DNA of 64,000 bases from an uncultured Paracoccaceae bacterium (lineage in GTDB: Bacteria > Pseudomonadota > Alphaproteobacteria > Rhodobacterales > Rhodobacteraceae), in the NCBI GenBank assembly GCA_947487205.1, contig CANKVU010000021.1, positions 33,070 to 97,069 on the forward strand, given 5' to 3'. Shown here piece after piece: positions 60,683-64,000 of this stretch. The position numbers were made by a program, and so were the translations under genes. The notes beneath the pieces were generated by a model that saw only the letters and a list, made by a program, of their open reading frames with translations, was not told the origin of the DNA and searched no databases. Each line of letters opens with the position of its first letter. Within the stretch, counting starts at the first letter, position 1.

Positions 60683-61716
60683 TCGCCGACGACCTCACCG
60701 GGGCGCTCGACAGCGCGGCGCCCTTCGCCTCGCCGGAGCGGCCGATGCGTCTCCTCGTCCCCGGCGCGCCGGCCCCGGACGCCGCGTCCCTCGCCGGCGT
60801 GACGACGAGCAGCGAAAGCCGGGATCTCGACGAATCCCTGGCCCGGGAAGCCGTGGGCGAGGCCGCGAAACGGATCGCCGGGATCGCACCGCCACGGGAA
60901 CGCCCGCCCCTGGATTTCGGCAAGCTCGACAGCGTCCTGCGCGGACACCCGATCGTCGAGACGCTGGCAAAGATGGCGGCGTGGGCCTCGTCGGCCTGCC
61001 TGTTCGCGCCGGCCTTCCCGGAGATGGGGCGCCGCACCGTGGGCGGCCGACAGGAGCAGCTTCGCGATGGCGCGTGGCACCCCTGCGCGACCCACGACAT
61101 CGTCGCGGCCTTTGCCGACAGGGGCACGGTCGCGCCGGTCTGCGCCCCGGGGGAGCGGATATCGGAGACCTCCATGGTGATCGGCGACGCGGACGCGCCC
61201 GGGGACCTCGAGCGCCATGTCGCGACCTTCCGGGACCGTCCGGATATCCTCTGGGCCGGCAGCCGGGGTCTTGCCCAGGCCCTGGCCGGCCGACCCCGCA
61301 CCCTGCCCGTCCCGGCCATCACCACCGTCGTCGTGGGCACCACGCACGAGGCCACGCGGGCCCAGGTTGCCAGGCTGCGTGCGGCGGGCCTGGGCGTCGG
61401 GCTGATCGATCCCGCACCGGATTCGGAGACGCCCGCGACAACGCGAGACCGCGTCGCACGCGCCGTCGCGGACCTGCGCCCGGACGAGGAAGCCGGCTTG
61501 CTGGTCGTGGGCGGCGATACGCTTTCGGAGACCCTGGCCGCGCTCGGGGAGGGATGCGCCCTCGACTGCATCGGCGAAGTCGCGCCCGGCGTGCCGCTGT
61601 CGCGGGTGGTCGGCGGTCGGTTCGCGGGCCTCCCCCTCGTCACGAAATCCGGCGGGTTCGGCGGCGAGGGCCTCTTGGTCGATCTGCTGAAATCGGTCGG
61701 TCCACCCGCCACGTGA
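60658..61716 (+). CDS. DUF1537 four-carbon acid-sugar kinase
   Basis: 352 aa, shorter than the usual 400-plus. The N-terminal domain has IADDLTGALDSAAPFA and KLDSVLRGH, the C-terminal nucleotide-binding domain VVGGDTLSETLAALG and VTKSGGFGG, as in OtnK/DtnK/DenK. It would phosphorylate threonate or erythronate for the PdxA2-like dehydrogenase. ATG overlaps the regulator's coding end. Confidence 0.83.
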   Translation: MSEPFVRMIADDLTGALDSAAPFASPERPMRLLVPGAPAPDAASLAGVTTSSESRDLDESLAREAVGEAAKRIAGIAPPRERPPLDFGKLDSVLRGHPIVETLAKMAAWASSACLFAPAFPEMGRRTVGGRQEQLRDGAWHPCATHDIVAAFADRGTVAPVCAPGERISETSMVIGDADAPGDLERHVATFRDRPDILWAGSRGLAQALAGRPRTLPVPAITTVVVGTTHEATRAQVARLRAAGLGVGLIDPAPDSETPATTRDRVARAVADLRPDEEAGLLVVGGDTLSETLAALGEGCALDCIGEVAPGVPLSRVVGGRFAGLPLVTKSGGFGGEGLLVDLLKSVGPPAT

Positions 61717-61739
61717 CTCACGGCCTCGGACAATAGCGT

Positions 61740-62091
61740 CTGTGGGCACGTCACTCGCGCGCGGCGTGGATGCGATCCTCCATCTACCGAACGGCACGGT
61801 TGCTGGTCACATCGTCATCCTCGGACACGGCCACCGCTCCTCCGTCCAGCATCAGACGGCGCCAACGATACAGCAGGTTGGGTGCCACGCCATTCCGCCG
61901 CGCGACGACAGAGAGGCTGGCGCCATCCTCCAACGTCTCTTCGACGATCCGCAACTTCTCCGCGGCAGGCCAGCGGCGCCGGCGGCCGCCATCGGTGATG
62001 ATCTCTATCTCGGACATAAGCATGTGCTCAGGCATATGCCTAAGCCTCCATAGCCATGCCCGAGTGTCCGGTCGAAACGGGGGGCAGTTCA
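61740..62091 (-). mobile_element. IS3-family (IS2-group) remnant
   Basis: Left end (minus strand) TGAACTGCCCCCCG at about 62091 resembles IS2-type ends; OrfA starts at 62017 (next entry). Only the first third of an element remains; no OrfB is seen and the right end is missing. Confidence 0.6.
61784..62017 (-). pseudogene. IS2-group OrfA fragment
   Basis: About 77 codons: MSEIEIITDGGRRRRWPAAEK, then SVVARRNGVAPNLLYRWRRLM, an IS2-type helix-turn-helix. It ends at a TAG where a Gln codon is expected (VTSNRAVR-stop); sequence beyond it no longer matches. Confidence 0.65.
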
Positions 62092-62479
62092 CCACGCGTC
62101 CTGGAAATAGATTTGGCCAAGCCCGCAGCACATCACGCGAGTACGCGGATCTTTAAGGAGTGCTGCATCGCGGAGCAATTCGCAGGCACTTATGCCGACA
62201 ATCTCGCCGACGGCGCATCGCATCCTGCCGGACCGCCAAGACGACCGAGATCTGATGTCAAATCTCGTAAGATCCACTTACGGAAATGCCGGGTTGTGAC
62301 GGGTGGATCGATTCACAATCGCGCCCGGATCCCCAACGGGCTTGTGAAGGACCCGCCGCTCCGCGGGACCTTCGGCGGGACTGACTAAGCCATAGCCTCC
62401 CGGCACGCATCGCAGCACGAGCGGATTTTCGGGAGCGGGAAACCCGATCCGCGCAGCAGGACGCGAACCGATGGGCCTG
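62092..62479. other. Gap between IS remnant and acetamidase gene
   Basis: 388 bases with no gene I can support. A stem-loop (62346-62373, two 5-bp helices around an A-A mismatch) lies 107 bases beyond the acetamidase stop but lacks a T-run. Composition is mixed and less GC-rich than the core. Confidence 0.5.
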
Positions 62480-63559
62480 CTATTGCGATGCCCAGAAATC
62501 GTCTTCGAGATCCGTGAAGAGGCTCTTCGGGATCATCGCGTGGATACCCTTGGTCTGGTCCACCACCTGGCTCACCTCGAGATCGACCCCGAGGCTCGCG
62601 AGCGAGTAGGCCTCGAGCGTCGAGAGGCCGAACTCCGCGGTCAGGAAGTCGATGCTCTCGCGGATGGCGAGTTCGGCGGCTTTGTCGAGATCCGGATCAA
62701 GGCCCATCGAGATGTAATGGGTCGGCGTCTCCACCCTGGGGAAGCCGAGTTCCATGTCCTCGTGCAGGATGAACTCGGCGGTGAGCGTCAGCGGCGCCTC
62801 GACCGCGGTCAGGTTCACCTCCCCGTCGCCCTGCGCGGCGTGGCCATCCCCCGTCGAGAACATTCCGCCCTCGACCAGCACCGGCAGATAGAGCGTGGTG
62901 CCGGCGACGATCTCCCGCAGGTCCATGTTGCCGCCGTAGCGACCCGGTGGCACCGAGGAGACCCGCTCCGTCGCAGCGACCCCCATGATGCCCATGAAGG
63001 GCGCGAGAGGCAGCTCGATCGACTCGTCGAATGCGATGCTGCCAGCCTCGACATCGATGTCGAAGACCTTCTCCCAGCCCTCCTCGGGAACGAGGTCGGG
63101 CAGCGCGCCGCCGGTCGTCCTGGAGATGTTCACGCCGTAATGGGGAGAGCGGACTTCGACGTCGTGGACGCGGATCTCGAGCACGTCCCCGACCTCGGCA
63201 CCCTCGATCCGGATCGGTCCGGTCAGGATGTGCACGCCCTCGTCCTCGACCTCCGTGACCACGTCGATCAGATCGGCGACCGCGTCGACGGGCTCGAGAC
63301 CGAGCCGCTCCGCTGATCCCTCGGGATCCTCCTTCGAGAAGCCCACGCCGGTGACCGTCTCGACGCGGACGACGTCTCCGGGCGCGATGGTCAGGACCGG
63401 ATCGAGATCCGGGGAGAAATATCCCCAATGGACCGTCTCCGGGGTCGCGGCGAGGACATGATCAGGCTCCGGGACCTCCGATTGCGCGAAGGCAGCGCCG
63501 GCGGGGACGGTCAAGAAGCATGCGGCGGCGCGGATAATTCGTCTCGATACTGGCGGCAT
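62480..63559 (-). CDS. Exported acetamidase/formamidase-family protein
   Basis: 359 aa with a signal peptide (RRIIRAAACFLTVPAGAAFAQ). The mature part has the family's VHWGYFSPDLDPVLTIAPGDVVRVET, GDVLEIRVHDVEV, PFMGIMGVA and GDGHAAQGDGEVN motifs. Cytosolic relatives hydrolyse short amides; export is unusual. ATG follows CGGAGAACACGGAC. IS remnants flank it on both sides. Confidence 0.87.
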   Translation of the reverse strand: MPPVSRRIIRAAACFLTVPAGAAFAQSEVPEPDHVLAATPETVHWGYFSPDLDPVLTIAPGDVVRVETVTGVGFSKEDPEGSAERLGLEPVDAVADLIDVVTEVEDEGVHILTGPIRIEGAEVGDVLEIRVHDVEVRSPHYGVNISRTTGGALPDLVPEEGWEKVFDIDVEAGSIAFDESIELPLAPFMGIMGVAATERVSSVPPGRYGGNMDLREIVAGTTLYLPVLVEGGMFSTGDGHAAQGDGEVNLTAVEAPLTLTAEFILHEDMELGFPRVETPTHYISMGLDPDLDKAAELAIRESIDFLTAEFGLSTLEAYSLASLGVDLEVSQVVDQTKGIHAMIPKSLFTDLEDDFWASQ

Positions 63560-63988
63560 GTCCGTGTTCTCCGTTCTGGATTAAGGGTCGGGTGCCGCCA
63601 GATCTCGTCCGGGGCCTTTCCCGGATCGGTTGCAGGGCCCTGCATCGCAAGCAGCCGGTCGAAAGGTGTCCGACCATCCCGGGCGGGCGCCGAAAGAAGT
63701 GTCGGCGACCGATCCGGCTGCCCGATAGATGCGCGCAAGCCAAAGCGGCGGCACGCTCCGGCCGCAGGTCGCGCGCGCGATGTTCCTTTGGACGGCATGG
63801 AACAGAAGATCCATGCCGACGGGAGGTTGTCTGACGTCCCCGCCTTGAACTGGGTCGGGGTTCGCGCGGGATCGGTTTCGACCGGGGCTGGATGAAGATC
63901 CTGGGACCAGGTGGGAGGCGAGACTGGCCTGCCCCCTGAAAAGTGGTCCTCCCTGAAGTAGGCTTTCGAGCCGTATGGAGGACGAGGA
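63560..63988. other. Upstream region of the acetamidase gene to the IS edge
   Basis: 429 bases. Contains the presumed acetamidase promoter region; an open frame on the plus strand across it looks like a shadow (no ribosome site, no recognisable sequence). From about 63930 the sequence resembles an IS3-type left end (see next entry). Confidence 0.5.
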
Positions 63989-64000
63989 ATGGGACAGAAG
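63930..64000 (+). mobile_element. Start of a probable IS3-family element, cut by window edge
   Basis: GGCCTGCCCCCTGAAAAGTGG followed by a leader with GAGGACGAGGA and ATG 63989 opening MGQK, a common OrfA start in IS3-family elements. Too short to be sure. Confidence 0.4.

Noticed and set aside
62089..62277. 62-codon minus-strand frame between the IS remnant and the acetamidase
   Set aside because: No ribosome site or recognisable family; it overlaps the IS end.
63428..63895. 155-codon plus-strand frame upstream of the acetamidase gene
   Set aside because: Overlaps the acetamidase signal peptide in antisense and has no ribosome site or family resemblance.

Overview
The window is 64 kb of very GC-rich DNA from an alphaproteobacterium, most probably a Rhodobacterales (Paracoccaceae/Roseobacter-type) chromosome. 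Signs of this are the split ATP synthase b/b' subunits in an atpI-B-E-F'-F operon, a CckA-type hybrid kinase, alphaproteobacterial SspB, DUF1178 and DUF4169 proteins, a short ProS, a GAAC-N7-GAAC SOS box at recA and a perfect TTAA-N7-TTAA CtrA box at cckA. Start codons are often GTG, and recA appears to use TTG. Many genes are coupled by 4-nt ATGA/GTGA overlaps.

Positions 1-50,400 are dense, mostly core chromosome. In order: tpiA (cut by the edge), a histone-deacetylase-like hydrolase, a Nudix hydrolase, DUF1178, proS and a glycosyltransferase; the coupled set AI-2E-type permease / hdaA / ppk; a Hint-domain protein and a PACE efflux pump; a dimethylglycine-dehydrogenase-like flavoprotein, a glutamine amidotransferase and apt; recA, cckA, rsmB and guaB; sspB, fumC and two small genes; ccdA, a TusA-like protein and an SLC13 transporter; a YmdB-type phosphoesterase, a copper chaperone, a 5-formyl-THF cyclo-ligase and mgtE; guanine and 8-oxoguanine deaminases, hisN, an XRE regulator and a quinone oxidoreductase; a Bax-inhibitor-1 protein behind a sigma-32-like promoter; a NadE-like protein that has lost its catalytic residues, divergent from a 19-unit MORN-repeat protein; a luciferase-like monooxygenase; a coupled chorismate-lyase-like / Fe-S photolyase / double-SDR operon; the F0 operon; wrbA, a 52-aa YqaE protein, icd and tRNA-Gln.

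Positions 50,470-64,000, directly after tRNA-Gln(TTG), are accessory DNA. The region begins with the remains of a PLD-Snf2-type helicase, broken by an IS5-family element nested in an IS3-family fragment. It continues with two intact, translationally coupled genes: a PD-(D/E)XK-like nuclease and a metallo-beta-lactamase/beta-CASP hydrolase. I read helicase + nuclease + beta-CASP enzyme as a putative, partly inactivated nucleic-acid defence module that I cannot match to a named system. After an MpaB-type oxygenase gene comes a four-carbon acid-sugar (threonate/erythronate type) catabolic cluster: PdxA2-like dehydrogenase and KdgT-type permease, divergent from a DeoR regulator and a DUF1537 kinase. 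An IS2-group remnant, a secreted acetamidase/formamidase-family protein and the start of another IS3-type element close the window.
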